A stretch of 64,000 nt of DNA, from the NCBI RefSeq assembly GCF_918741295.1, contig NZ_CAKKNB010000001.1, forward strand, positions 1,426,001-1,490,000, written 5' to 3'. The notes beneath the pieces were generated by a model. The model searched no databases. It saw nothing but the letters and a program-made list of their open reading frames with translations, and was not told the DNA's origin. This stretch comes from Aquabacterium sp. CECT 9606 (lineage in GTDB: Bacteria > Pseudomonadota > Gammaproteobacteria > Burkholderiales > Burkholderiaceae_C). This document shows positions 26,714 through 34,937 of this stretch, piece by piece; the first letter of the stretch is position 1; each line of letters starts with the position of its first letter. Both the position numbers and the translations under genes were made by a program.

Positions 26714-27213
26714 TCTCGCGGTTGCTCAGCGATTTGCGCGCCAAGCAGGCGCTGTATTCGCAATATGGGCCGCCATGCTCTTTGTTGAAGGCAGCGTTGG
26801 CGGATGGCACCCTGGCCAATGTTTTGTTCAGGAGCCAGGAAGCGCTGTCAGAAGCCGGCTTGTCACCTTTGGCCTTGATCCCCCATCACCTCAACAAGCT
26901 GTTGACGGGCTGCGTGATTGGTGTCAGGGCGCGCTTTGGGCCAGGGTTCGTGCTGGTCCACCCGATCGGCGTGGTCATCAATTCCAGCGTTCGTGGCGGC
27001 AATCACATCATTCTGGAAAGCGGCGTGGTGATCGGAGACAACCGTGGCAAATCGCCCGTGCTGGCCAATGACATTTTCGTGGGCTCGGGTGCCAAGATCA
27101 TTGGTGGCGTGTCCATTGGCGATGGCGTGCGCATTGGGGCCAATGCCGTGGTTTTGAAGGATGTTCCCAGCGGCAGCACGGCCGTGGGCATTCCAGCCAA
27201 AGTGCTGGCCTGA
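26710..27213 (+). CDS. serine acetyltransferase-like hexapeptide-repeat protein
   Basis: 167 residues. A left-handed beta-helix domain is shown by hexapeptide repeats: GPGFVLVHPIGVVINSSV, GNHIILESGVVIGDN, SGAKIIGGVSIGDGVRIGANAVVLKDVPSGSTAVGIPAKVLA. The HPIGVVI segment corresponds to the catalytic histidine region of CysE (DHxTG), but the usual aspartate is absent. The protein is shorter than CysE. Given coupling to a GT4, it more likely O-acetylates the EPS or a precursor sugar than serine; this is inference. A strong hairpin follows nine bases after the stop. Confidence 0.85.
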   Translation: MISRLLSDLRAKQALYSQYGPPCSLLKAALADGTLANVLFRSQEALSEAGLSPLALIPHHLNKLLTGCVIGVRARFGPGFVLVHPIGVVINSSVRGGNHIILESGVVIGDNRGKSPVLANDIFVGSGAKIIGGVSIGDGVRIGANAVVLKDVPSGSTAVGIPAKVLA

Positions 27214-27221
27214 CAAAGTAA

Positions 27222-27249
27222 ATCGGCCCACCTGTGAAGGTGGGCCGAT
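27222..27249. terminator. strong hairpin between convergent genes
   Basis: Perfect 11-bp stem ATCGGCCCACC / GGTGGGCCGAT with a six-base loop, located between the acetyltransferase (+) and the beta-helix lipoprotein gene (-). No long T-run follows on either strand. A second short inverted repeat (ATCAGCTTGCTGAT) follows at about 27253-27266. It probably serves both genes. Confidence 0.7.
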
Positions 27250-27299
27250 GACATCAGCTTGCTGATCTTGGAAGAGAGGGGCTCATCGCCCCTGCTTGA

Positions 27300-29060
27300 T
27301 CAATACTCGATCGCGCCCAGGTCGGAGCCCGTGCCCTTGACCGTGCGTGCCACGGGCAAGAACGAGCTGTTCAGCTGGTAGGTCACTGGATGAGCCGTGA
27401 TGGCTGAGGAGATCGTGGAGCTCAGCAGGGTGGTGATCACGCCCTTGTCCAAGATCGCACTGCCTGCCAAAGGCGCCAGGGTGGTCGTGTCGATCGGGGA
27501 GGCTGTTCCGGTGATCAGGTTGGCTTGGCCCAGCAGTTGGCCGGTCACAGGGTGCCAAGGATCGGAGTCTGCCCAACGCGAGTTGATCCAGTTGCGGCCC
27601 AAGTTCACAATGCCGCCGCCAGTCCAGTACGTGCTGTTGACTTCCTGGTTGGAGCGCATGGCTGGGTAAGTCACCGTCGAGTCAAAGACAAAGACGTTGT
27701 TCCAGACTTCGGCACGCTCCAGGGTGGTCGACACCTGGAACAGCACAGCGGTGGAGCCAGTGCCCGTGATCCGCATCGTGTTGTTGTAGAAGTACATGGT
27801 GCCCTGGCGGAAATTGGGCTCACCCCATGACGACGTCGGTGTCGAGCCGAAGTGGTCACCACCATAGTGAATCGCGCTGCCGGTGGAGCCGTCTTTGACA
27901 ATCTGATTGCCGTAGACATAGCTGGTGCGGTACGCGGCGTTGGCCTTGGCCGCGATCGGGAAGTCTTCGGCTTCCACCAAGTCGATCGAGTGAGCGCCTT
28001 CTTGCAGGTAGTTGTAGCGAACCACCGTGCCGATCGAGCGATCCTTGATCATGTTGCCCAGGGCGCCTGCACGCAGAGGACCGTAGCGGTTGAACTCCAT
28101 GACGATGCCGGAGCTGGCCGTGTAGGTGTTGTGCATGTGCACGTCACCAACCACGCCGTTGCCGTAGATGTAATTGCCGGCAATGCGGACGTTCTTGGTC
28201 ACAGCGAAGTCACCGTCATCAGTCGACTTGGTGTAGATGCCCTGCGTGCAATCGTGAATGACGTTGTCGGCAATGGTGATGTTCTGGCCGCGGTTGACCC
28301 AGATGCAAGCGCCGAAGTCGGTGTAGCTGCGGATCACGCCAGCGGCATCGGTGAACTTGTTGGCCGGTGTGGCGCCGCGCACTTCCAGGCCATCGATCTG
28401 GATGTAGCTGGGGAACGCCGTCCAGCCCTGAGAACCCAGTTGCTTGACTTGAATGACTGCGCGAGTTTGGTGGAGGAAGGCGGTGTTGGTGCTGTCGCCG
28501 TAATCCAGGCCGCGGGTCGTGACCGCGTTTTGACCATCAATGATGGGACGTTGGCCAGAGGCATTCTTGACGCCACAGATGCGAACGGGTGCGGTCGCCG
28601 TGCCGGAGGCTGCCACGAGGAACTTGCCGCGGTAAGGCGTGCTGCGGTAGAAAATGCGAACCGTGTCGCCAGCGGCCAAGGAGGCCCATGGCACTTGGTC
28701 CAATTCAGCGATTTGACCGGCGAGGGTGCCCACTTGGTAGTCTTTGCCGGAACCTGGGAGGCAGGCGGTCAGGTTGGGGATGGGCGAGGCGGCAGTAGGA
28801 GCGGGGGCTGGAGCTGGAGCTGGTGCGGGGGCAGGCGCTGGAGCCGGTGCTGGGGCCGGTGCTGGGGCGGGCGCAGGTGCCGGCGCTGGAGCAGGGGCCG
28901 GTGCGGGAGCCGGCGCTGTGACCACGCTGCTTGGGGCAACTGGGATGCTGCCGCCGCCGGTGGTGTCGGTGGTACCGCCACCGCCGCAGCCGGCCAGGGT
29001 CAACATGCAAAGGCTGGCAAGGGTAATGCGAGAAGAATTAGACAAGACAAACTGCGCCAT
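27300..29060 (-). CDS. right-handed beta-helix lipoprotein with Ala-Pro linker
   Basis: 586 residues from ATG 29060. A lipoprotein signal (SLCMLTLAGCGGGG) gives an N-terminal lipidated cysteine. A serine/glycine/valine spacer and about 20 Ala-Pro dipeptides (DNA ~28799-28916) form a rigid stalk, then comes a ~470-residue domain. It has repeated N-rich coils typical of parallel beta-helix proteins (ITIADNVIHDCTQGIY, VRIAGNYIYGNGV, VRYNYLQEGAHSIDLVEAED, AEVWNNVFVF). Many polysaccharide lyases and epimerases have this fold. Catalytic residues cannot be assigned here. In an EPS locus it may cut, epimerise or tether the polymer at the cell surface. The frame extends to 29111 but the lipobox position favours 29060. 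Confidence 0.8.
   Translation of the reverse strand: MAQFVLSNSSRITLASLCMLTLAGCGGGGTTDTTGGGSIPVAPSSVVTAPAPAPAPAPAPAPAPAPAPAPAPAPAPAPAPAPAPAPAPTAASPIPNLTACLPGSGKDYQVGTLAGQIAELDQVPWASLAAGDTVRIFYRSTPYRGKFLVAASGTATAPVRICGVKNASGQRPIIDGQNAVTTRGLDYGDSTNTAFLHQTRAVIQVKQLGSQGWTAFPSYIQIDGLEVRGATPANKFTDAAGVIRSYTDFGACIWVNRGQNITIADNVIHDCTQGIYTKSTDDGDFAVTKNVRIAGNYIYGNGVVGDVHMHNTYTASSGIVMEFNRYGPLRAGALGNMIKDRSIGTVVRYNYLQEGAHSIDLVEAEDFPIAAKANAAYRTSYVYGNQIVKDGSTGSAIHYGGDHFGSTPTSSWGEPNFRQGTMYFYNNTMRITGTGSTAVLFQVSTTLERAEVWNNVFVFDSTVTYPAMRSNQEVNSTYWTGGGIVNLGRNWINSRWADSDPWHPVTGQLLGQANLITGTASPIDTTTLAPLAGSAILDKGVITTLLSSTISSAITAHPVTYQLNSSFLPVARTVKGTGSDLGAIEY
28799..28916 (-). repeat. Ala-Pro dipeptide-coding repeat (about 20 units)
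   Basis: Bases read (Ala-Pro)n with n about 20 inside the beta-helix lipoprotein gene. All four alanine codons and several proline codons alternate irregularly, so the six-base unit is not identical at DNA level; the peptide pattern rather than recent slippage seems to be kept. Confidence 0.85.
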
Positions 29061-29447
29061 AAGACTCAATCGAAAGTTTTGCTTCAGTTCGCGTTGCTCG
29101 TTGCCGAGCAAGTGTCACGCTTGAAACGGGGTCAATCTAAGAAGGTTGGCTCATCAAACTTGGACGAAACACCCTTCATGTCGGCCTCAACATTGGCTGC
29201 CTGACTGGGTCAAGCCACGGATGTGAAGCTGTTGGATGTATTGTCGGTAGGCCGCCAAATGACCGCCCGTAATTTCGTCACATTGTGATGTAAGGGGGCG
29301 TAATAAACGGAGTGGTCGATGGTACTAGCTGGTAACTAGTGGCTGATTTTGTAATAATTTGTTTCAAGACCGCCCAAAAGGCCCAAAATCATGTGTTTGT
29401 AATTGGTGCAAAACCCTGCCCATACAATCCCGGATGTCAAAAGAGTG
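29061..29447. other. intergenic region between divergent EPS genes
   Basis: 387 bases without a supported gene. It holds the promoters for the beta-helix lipoprotein (-) and the oxidoreductase operon (+). Visible elements: TCACATTGTGA at 29278-29288 (5-base arms, one-base centre), ACTAG...CTAGT arms at 29324-29340, and AT-rich bases 29345-29360. A good -10 hexamer TACAAT lies at 29423-29428 ahead of the plus-strand operon, without a clear -35. Confidence 0.5.
29423..29428 (+). promoter_or_regulatory. candidate -10 element for the oxidoreductase operon
   Basis: TACAAT matches the sigma-70 -10 consensus at five of six positions. Transcription would start near 29435, leaving a short leader before ATG 29448 or GTG 29463. 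No convincing -35 lies at 16-18 bases, so an activator may be needed or the call may be wrong. Confidence 0.35.
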
Positions 29448-30533
29448 ATGAATGGAGACGGCGTGCTAAAAGTTGCGATTGTCGGATGCGGCAAGATTGC
29501 CGACGGACACGTGGAGCAGATCCGCGCCATTGGCCGAGGCGAAGTGGTGGCCGTGTGCGACCGCGAGCCCTTGATGGTTGAGCAATTGGCCGTGAGAATG
29601 GGGATTTCGGGTCAATTCACCGATGTTCATGACATGTTGGCGACAGTTAGGCCAGATGTTGTGCACATTGCCACGCCGCCAGACTCTCATGTGATGTTGG
29701 CCTGTGCAGCACTGGATGCTGGCTGCCACGTTTTCGTCGAAAAACCGTTTGCCATGACCACCGCCGACGCCCAGGTGATCCTGGAGCGGGCCCGCCAGGT
29801 GGGTAAGCGCGTGAGCGTTAATTACTTGTACAACTTTGAGCCGCCCGGATTGGAGTTGGAAAAGCTGATGGGCAAAGGGGCGCTGGGCGACGTGGTCCAC
29901 CTGGAGACCAACTATGGGTACAACTTGGCGGGCGATTACGGCTTGGCGGTGATGGCCGACCCGAACCATTGGGTTCATCGCTTGCCAGGCAAGCTTTTTC
30001 ACAATGTGCTGGACCACGTGCTGGCCAAAGTGGTGCCTTTCATTGGCGACGACACGACGGTGCAGGTGCTGGCGTTTCGGCGTCGCGAAGCCACGGGCAA
30101 TCCGGTCATCGATGCATTGAACGATGAGCTGCGCTTCATGTTGCGCAGTGGCGGTACCACGGTGACTGGCCTGGTGAGCGCCCACGGCCGCCCTGTGGCT
30201 CACAGTTTGAGGGTGGTGGGTACCAAGGACACGGTTGAGCTGGACTACGGTACGCGCACTTTGGTGCAAAGCGCGCGTTGGACCCAGCCCAGTGCTTTAG
30301 GCCGGCTGTTTCCACCCTGGGTGCAGGCCCGGCAGTTTCTCCGAAATGGCATGAGCAGTTTGGGCCAATTCAGGCGCCATGAGTTTCATTACTTTCAATG
30401 CATGCGCGTGTTATTGGATCGCTTTTATGATTCTGTAGAGGGCCGAGGTGAGGATCCTATTCCTGCTGCGCAAATTCTTCGTGTTTGCCGGGTGATTGAC
30501 CAAATTGTTGAAGGCATGGAGACGGCGCGATGA
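29448..30533 (+). CDS. Gfo/Idh/MocA-family NAD-dependent oxidoreductase
   Basis: 361 residues from ATG 29448. N-terminal Rossmann fold KVAIVGCGKIADGHVEQI, then IATPPDSHVMLACAALDAGCHVFVEKPF with the EKP motif of the family, and a C-terminal substrate domain with HWVHRLPGKLFHNVLDHVL where a catalytic His/Asp pair is expected. The GTG at 29463, with GGAG five bases upstream, would start the protein right at the Rossmann strand and is equally plausible. Coupled by ATGA overlap to a nucleotide-sugar epimerase. Likely makes or modifies a sugar for EPS synthesis; the substrate is unknown. Confidence 0.88.
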   Translation: MNGDGVLKVAIVGCGKIADGHVEQIRAIGRGEVVAVCDREPLMVEQLAVRMGISGQFTDVHDMLATVRPDVVHIATPPDSHVMLACAALDAGCHVFVEKPFAMTTADAQVILERARQVGKRVSVNYLYNFEPPGLELEKLMGKGALGDVVHLETNYGYNLAGDYGLAVMADPNHWVHRLPGKLFHNVLDHVLAKVVPFIGDDTTVQVLAFRRREATGNPVIDALNDELRFMLRSGGTTVTGLVSAHGRPVAHSLRVVGTKDTVELDYGTRTLVQSARWTQPSALGRLFPPWVQARQFLRNGMSSLGQFRRHEFHYFQCMRVLLDRFYDSVEGRGEDPIPAAQILRVCRVIDQIVEGMETAR

Positions 30534-31534
30534 AAGTATTGATCACGGGGGCGGGCGGATTTCTGGGCAAGCGCATTGCCGACAGCATTTTGAGAATGGG
30601 CGCGCAGGACTTGCGTTTGCATTTCCGCCAGAAACCGCCAAAGGGCATGATCGAGGATTTGCGCTTGCAGTTTCCCGGCGCGTCGATTGAGGTGGCTCAG
30701 GCCAATCTGCTCGCCAAGGAATCGCTGGAGGCCTTGGTGGCTGGCACCGATTGCATCGTGCATGCGGCAGCCGGCATGCGCGGCGCGGCGGCGGATATGT
30801 TCGCCAACACGGTGGTGGCCACGCGCAATTTGCTGGACGCAGCCACCGCGCAGAAGATCAAGCGCATCGTGCTGATCAGCTCTTTCTCGGTCTACCACGC
30901 CGAGACCCTGGCCCCAGACGCGGTGCTTGACGAAACCACGCCGATCGAGCGCGTTGGCGTCGAGCGCGGCGCGTATGGCTATGCCAAGACTCGCCAGGAA
31001 CATCTTTTCCTTGACTACCAAAAACGCTTTGGTTTTGAGTCGGTCATCTTGCGCCCTGGTGTGATCTATGGCCCTGGTGGCGGTGCGATGTCTTCTCGCG
31101 TGGGCATCAACGCCCTGGGCTTTTTCTTCAGCCTGGGCGGCCGCGCCTTGTTGCCGCTGACTTATGTGGACAACTGCGCGGATGCCGTGGCCCAGGCGGC
31201 TTTGAAAGCACCAGCAGGCAGCGCCTTCAACGTGGTGGACGATGATTTGCCCACCTGCAATGGCTACCTGAAGGATTACCGCAAGCGTGTGCAGAAGCTG
31301 CGCTGCATCCCGGTGCCGCATTGGGCCTTTTTGTGGGGCTCCAAGGTGCTGGTGAACTACCACCGCAAGTCGAAGGGGCAGTTGCCGGCGGTCTTCACGC
31401 CTTACGTGGTCAATTCGATGTACCGCCCTTTGCGGTACACCAATGCCGCCCTGAAGGCGATCGGCTGGCGGCAGCGGGTCAGCACGGCCGATGGCCTGAC
31501 CACCACGTTTCAGTATTTGCGCGGCAAGCCCTGA
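30530..31534 (+). CDS. NAD-dependent epimerase/dehydratase (SDR)
   Basis: 334 residues. An extended SDR with the TGxxGxxG motif (ITGAGGFLGKRIAD), conserved IVHAAA, SSFSVY with the catalytic serine region, and YGYAKTRQEH with the YxxxK pair. The segment ILRPGVIYGPGG is typical of nucleotide-sugar epimerases and dehydratases. It shares ATGA with the upstream oxidoreductase stop, so the two act together. Its 3' end overlaps the convergent GT4 gene by 25 bases. The exact sugar is not predictable. Confidence 0.9.
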   Translation: MKVLITGAGGFLGKRIADSILRMGAQDLRLHFRQKPPKGMIEDLRLQFPGASIEVAQANLLAKESLEALVAGTDCIVHAAAGMRGAAADMFANTVVATRNLLDAATAQKIKRIVLISSFSVYHAETLAPDAVLDETTPIERVGVERGAYGYAKTRQEHLFLDYQKRFGFESVILRPGVIYGPGGGAMSSRVGINALGFFFSLGGRALLPLTYVDNCADAVAQAALKAPAGSAFNVVDDDLPTCNGYLKDYRKRVQKLRCIPVPHWAFLWGSKVLVNYHRKSKGQLPAVFTPYVVNSMYRPLRYTNAALKAIGWRQRVSTADGLTTTFQYLRGKP

Positions 31535-32700
31535 GCGCGGTTGGCGATCACCCGTTCGCAAGCCGCCAGCGTTTCCACCGCGACATCGTCCCAGGTGCGG
31601 GACATGGCGGCCGCGATGGCCTGGTGATCCCAGGTCTGTTTGAGAGCCTGCACCAGGCCTTTGTGCAGAGAATCGACATCGCGTGGTTTGACCAGGATGC
31701 CGTTGCCCATGTGCAGGATCTCGCGCGTGCCACCCACGTCCGTGGCCACGACGGGCCGGCCGCACGCCACACCTTCCACGACCACGTTGGGGTAGCCCTC
31801 TGACCAACTGGGCAGCGTCAGCACGTCACTGGCGCTGATCCAGTCGGCCACTTGCTCGGGCGGCAGTCCGCCAGGGAAGTACACCTGCTGCTCCAGGCCG
31901 GATGATTTGATGAGCGCGCGCAGTTCTTCTTTCATGACGCCATCGCCCACCATGACCAGTCGGGTCTGCGGATCTTCCTGGACCATGCGCTGGAAGGCGG
32001 CCAGCAGTTCGCGCATGCCCTTGGCTTCCACGAAGCGCCCGACATAAATGATCAGGCGCTCATCGGCCGCGATTTTCAGCTTCTGGCGGGCGTGGGCCTG
32101 GTCTTGCCAGCGGAAGATGGCTGTGTTGAAGCCATTGACGATGGTGTGCACCTTGTCAGGTGAAGCCCCAAACTGATTGATGGCCGTTTGCCGCATGGCC
32201 TCGCTGACCGTCAGCAGCCCATCGACGCCCATGATGGTGCGGCGGGTCATGAAGGCGTTGAGGCCGTCGCGCACGTGGATGTCGGAGCCGAGGGCGCCGA
32301 CCACGCAGGGCAGTGAGAGCTGGCGGGCCGTGCGCAGCGCCGCGTAGCCGTCGGGGTAGACCCAGTAAGCCAGCACCAGGTCAGGCTTGAACTGTCGGAC
32401 CCGCGGTGTCAGCGCCATGCTGCTGATGTGACCGTTCAGCGCCCGCGAGATCACGGGGAAGGCCGGGTAGTCGAAGGCATCGACATCCACGCCGTCGAGC
32501 TGGTAGTCTGGGCCAACTTCGCCATACAGGTAGCTGCGCGGCGCCATGAAGGGCAAGCGCGGGTAACGCGATTGCTGAAAGAAGACTTTCACGTCGGCCA
32601 GTTTGGACAAGGACCTGGCGGTTTCGTGAATGTAGCGCCCACGGGTTTGATCGTGGGCGACCGGCAGCATGGGGGTGACCAGGGCGATGCGTCTAGGCAT
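31510..32700 (-). CDS. glycosyltransferase family 4
   Basis: 396 residues, GT-B fold. IALVTPMLPVAHDQTRGRYIHE at the N-terminus, GALGSDIHV, then IIYVGRFVEAKGMRELLAAF, and the donor site LPSWSEGYPNVVVEGVACGRPVVATDVGG with an intact EX7E pattern. The start is uncertain: ATG 32700 fits the fold best, while ATG 32736 and GTG 32754 extend the N-terminus by a few proline-rich residues. None has a good ribosome site. Probably the last sugar transferase of the EPS locus. Confidence 0.9.
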   Translation of the reverse strand: MPRRIALVTPMLPVAHDQTRGRYIHETARSLSKLADVKVFFQQSRYPRLPFMAPRSYLYGEVGPDYQLDGVDVDAFDYPAFPVISRALNGHISSMALTPRVRQFKPDLVLAYWVYPDGYAALRTARQLSLPCVVGALGSDIHVRDGLNAFMTRRTIMGVDGLLTVSEAMRQTAINQFGASPDKVHTIVNGFNTAIFRWQDQAHARQKLKIAADERLIIYVGRFVEAKGMRELLAAFQRMVQEDPQTRLVMVGDGVMKEELRALIKSSGLEQQVYFPGGLPPEQVADWISASDVLTLPSWSEGYPNVVVEGVACGRPVVATDVGGTREILHMGNGILVKPRDVDSLHKGLVQALKQTWDHQAIAAAMSRTWDDVAVETLAACERVIANRAQGLPRKY

Positions 32701-32775
32701 GGAGAGGTGGCTTTGCGGGCATGCCGGAAGCGGCATGCAAGGCGGTATTGTCACCGCAGCATCGGGGCCCGGATG

Positions 32776-32967
32776 TCAGCCGCGCAGACGCAACAGCAAA
32801 TTGTCGGTTTCCTGGCTGGCTTCGCGCTGGGCGTTTTCGTCGGTGAGAAAGGACAACTCTTGCAGCGACAGGCTCAGGTTCACCAGTCCATCGCGCAAAT
32901 TGAACAGAGCCGCCTGCATGTCGAGGAGCTTGAGCCTCATCTGTTCTGAGCGTTCTTCGTCATGCAT
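32776..32967 (-). CDS. small coiled-coil protein, unknown
   Basis: 63 residues, strongly helical with a heptad pattern (LLDMQAALFNLRDGLVNLSL) and charged ends; no membrane segment or signal. AGGAG seven bases before the ATG is one of the best ribosome sites in the window, which supports real translation. It lies between the EPS locus and the Lap-like secretion genes, on the strand of the downstream GT4. I do not recognise a family. It could be a small regulator or scaffold. Confidence 0.55.
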   Translation of the reverse strand: MHDEERSEQMRLKLLDMQAALFNLRDGLVNLSLSLQELSFLTDENAQREASQETDNLLLRLRG

Positions 32968-33095
32968 CAGCGTACTCCTGCCCCCGAGACCATCACAACT
33001 TCAAGCAGGCCACGGGGCGGCCTGTGTGCTTGACGGTCTCACTTTACCCGCTGCTTCTGAGGCGGGCTAGTGCCTATTCGCGGGGGGAGGCTGGG

Positions 33096-34937
33096 TCAGC
33101 GGTTGCTTTCGTTGACGATCACCCATTGGCCATCGATCAGCTTCCAGGTCAGCGCCTTGAAGCTGCTGTCCTTGAAGTTTTGCGATGTGTAATTCTGGGT
33201 GAAGCTCGTGACCACCGCGTCACCGCGGGCTTCAGCTTTCACTTGGCTCAACTGGACTTCGATCGGGCCCGGCTTGGCCAGCAGGCGGCGGCGTTCATTG
33301 ATCCATTTGGCCGAAGTGGAACGCGCTGGCGCAAAATCTTTGGCGTAAAAACCCATGTAGCGGGCGATGTCCTTGGCGGCCCAGGCCATGGCCCAGCCAC
33401 GCAGCCTTTCGGTCACCGTGGGGATGGCTGGCAGAGCGGGTGCGGATGCCGTGGTGGTGGCCACCGCGGCGGTGCCTGCAGCAGCCGGGCGGCCCAACTT
33501 CCTGGCGCGGTCGTTGAGTTCTTCGCGGTTGATGGTGGGCGCCTCAATGCTGATGGCGGGGCAGCGCTGGGCGGCGTCTTCGGCAGCTTGCCAGTTCTGG
33601 CCGTTCTCGTTGTCGGTCGCGGCGCTGGGGTTCAGGCCCAGGTTGGCGGTCAGTGAATTCTTGGCCGCGTGGGTGCGGGCGTAAGCCAGTTGCAGGTCGG
33701 CTTCGGCATTCACGTAGGCGCGCTTGGCGGTGTACAGCTCGTTTTCCGAGTTCAGCAGATCGAGCAGGCTGCGTTGGCCGATGTCGAATTGCTGGCGGTA
33801 GGCATCGCGGGCCTTTTCAATGGCCAGCACATTGCGGTCCAGGGCGGTCAACTGGTCTTTCAGCTTCTGGATGTCGTTGTGGGCGATGGAGGCGGTTTGG
33901 CGCACATCACGGCAGGCCTTGTCCCGCTGGTCCGCAGCCTGGTTGACCAAGTTGGCCAACTGGCGGGCGCGGGCCTGGTCAGAGCCGCCGTTGTAGAGGT
34001 TCCACGACATCAGGATCTCGGCCGAGGTGTCCCGCTTTTGAGTTTCGATGCCATCGAAGTTCTTGCCGACGCCGCTGCGCACACGGGCTTCCACCTTGGG
34101 TTGGTAGTTGCTTTTCTGGCCCGAGGCCTGGGCCTTGGCGGCACGGAGGTTTTCAACCGCGGCTTCAACCGTGGCGCTGGCCAGGACGGCCTGGTTGGTG
34201 GTGTCTTCGCTGCTGCTGGGGATGCCTTTGTCCAGGCCTTGAACGGCCGGCTGGTCATTCGCGGGGGCTTCGCCCACCACGCGCAGATAGCGGGCGCTGA
34301 CGTCGTGCAGGTTGGCGGCTTCGGTAGTGAGGTTGGAATCGGCCAAGGCCAGGCGGGCGGTGGCTTGCTCGGAGTCCACGCCGCGGCCCACACCGGCCTT
34401 CACCTTGGATTGCAGCTGGTCTTGAACATAGCGGTGTTGCACGTAATTGTCCTGGGCCAGCTCCACCAGCCTGCGGTAGCGCTGAACGTCGATGTAGGCA
34501 CGCGAGGCTTCCAGGGCCGCCTCTTCGGTGGCGGACAGGAACTCGAAATAGCGGGTGAGCTTGGCATGGCCCAGACGTTCGACTTCGCGGCGTGTTTGCA
34601 GGCCGTCCCACAGAACCTGGTTGGCGCTCAAGGCCACGCCATTGCGATTGAGGCTTTGAGAGTCGGGGTTGCGGTTGGTGATGCGGTCACTGTCGCGGCC
34701 CACGCTGGCCGAAAGATCAACCCGCGGCAGGTAGCCGCCTCTGGCAACGCTGATTTCGTCGGTCGCGGCGCGCAGCGCATTAAGGCGCGCGGTCACTTCG
34801 GGGTTGCCGTCAATGGCTTTCTGAGCTGCGGCGCCCAGGCCCGCGGTCGGTGCTGTCTGAGTCTGAGCCTGAGCGGCGAACGCGAAGGCTGCCAAAGCCA
34901 TGGCCGTCATGCCATGTTCAAACGTCGCTTTTTTCAA
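33096..34937 (-). CDS. TolC-family outer-membrane protein with C-terminal NTF2-like domain (LapE-like)
   Basis: 613 residues from a TTG at 34937. That start gives KKATFEHGMTAMALAAFAFAAQAQ as a signal peptide and has GAGG six bases upstream. Residues ~40-450 form the TolC helical-barrel repeat (SVARGGYLPRVDLSASVGRD, ASRAYIDVQRYRRLVELAQDNY, SWNLYNGGSDQARARQLANL, FDIGQRSLLDLLNSENELYTAKRAYVNAEADLQLA). After a low-complexity linker, the last ~110 residues form a separate domain (RLRGWAMAWAAKDIARYMGFYAKDF... LIDGQWVIVNESNR) like the NTF2-like domain found on some periplasmic proteins. It is the likely outer-membrane channel for the LapB/LapC exporter nearby. ATG 34910 and TTG 34967 are alternative starts. 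Confidence 0.85.
   Translation of the reverse strand: MKKATFEHGMTAMALAAFAFAAQAQTQTAPTAGLGAAAQKAIDGNPEVTARLNALRAATDEISVARGGYLPRVDLSASVGRDSDRITNRNPDSQSLNRNGVALSANQVLWDGLQTRREVERLGHAKLTRYFEFLSATEEAALEASRAYIDVQRYRRLVELAQDNYVQHRYVQDQLQSKVKAGVGRGVDSEQATARLALADSNLTTEAANLHDVSARYLRVVGEAPANDQPAVQGLDKGIPSSSEDTTNQAVLASATVEAAVENLRAAKAQASGQKSNYQPKVEARVRSGVGKNFDGIETQKRDTSAEILMSWNLYNGGSDQARARQLANLVNQAADQRDKACRDVRQTASIAHNDIQKLKDQLTALDRNVLAIEKARDAYRQQFDIGQRSLLDLLNSENELYTAKRAYVNAEADLQLAYARTHAAKNSLTANLGLNPSAATDNENGQNWQAAEDAAQRCPAISIEAPTINREELNDRARKLGRPAAAGTAAVATTTASAPALPAIPTVTERLRGWAMAWAAKDIARYMGFYAKDFAPARSTSAKWINERRRLLAKPGPIEVQLSQVKAEARGDAVVTSFTQNYTSQNFKDSSFKALTWKLIDGQWVIVNESNR

Noticed and set aside
27852-29204. 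A 450-codon plus-strand frame with glycine-rich repeats
   Set aside because: It is the antisense of the beta-helix lipoprotein; its Gly-Ala-Gly run is only the complement of the Ala-Pro stretch.
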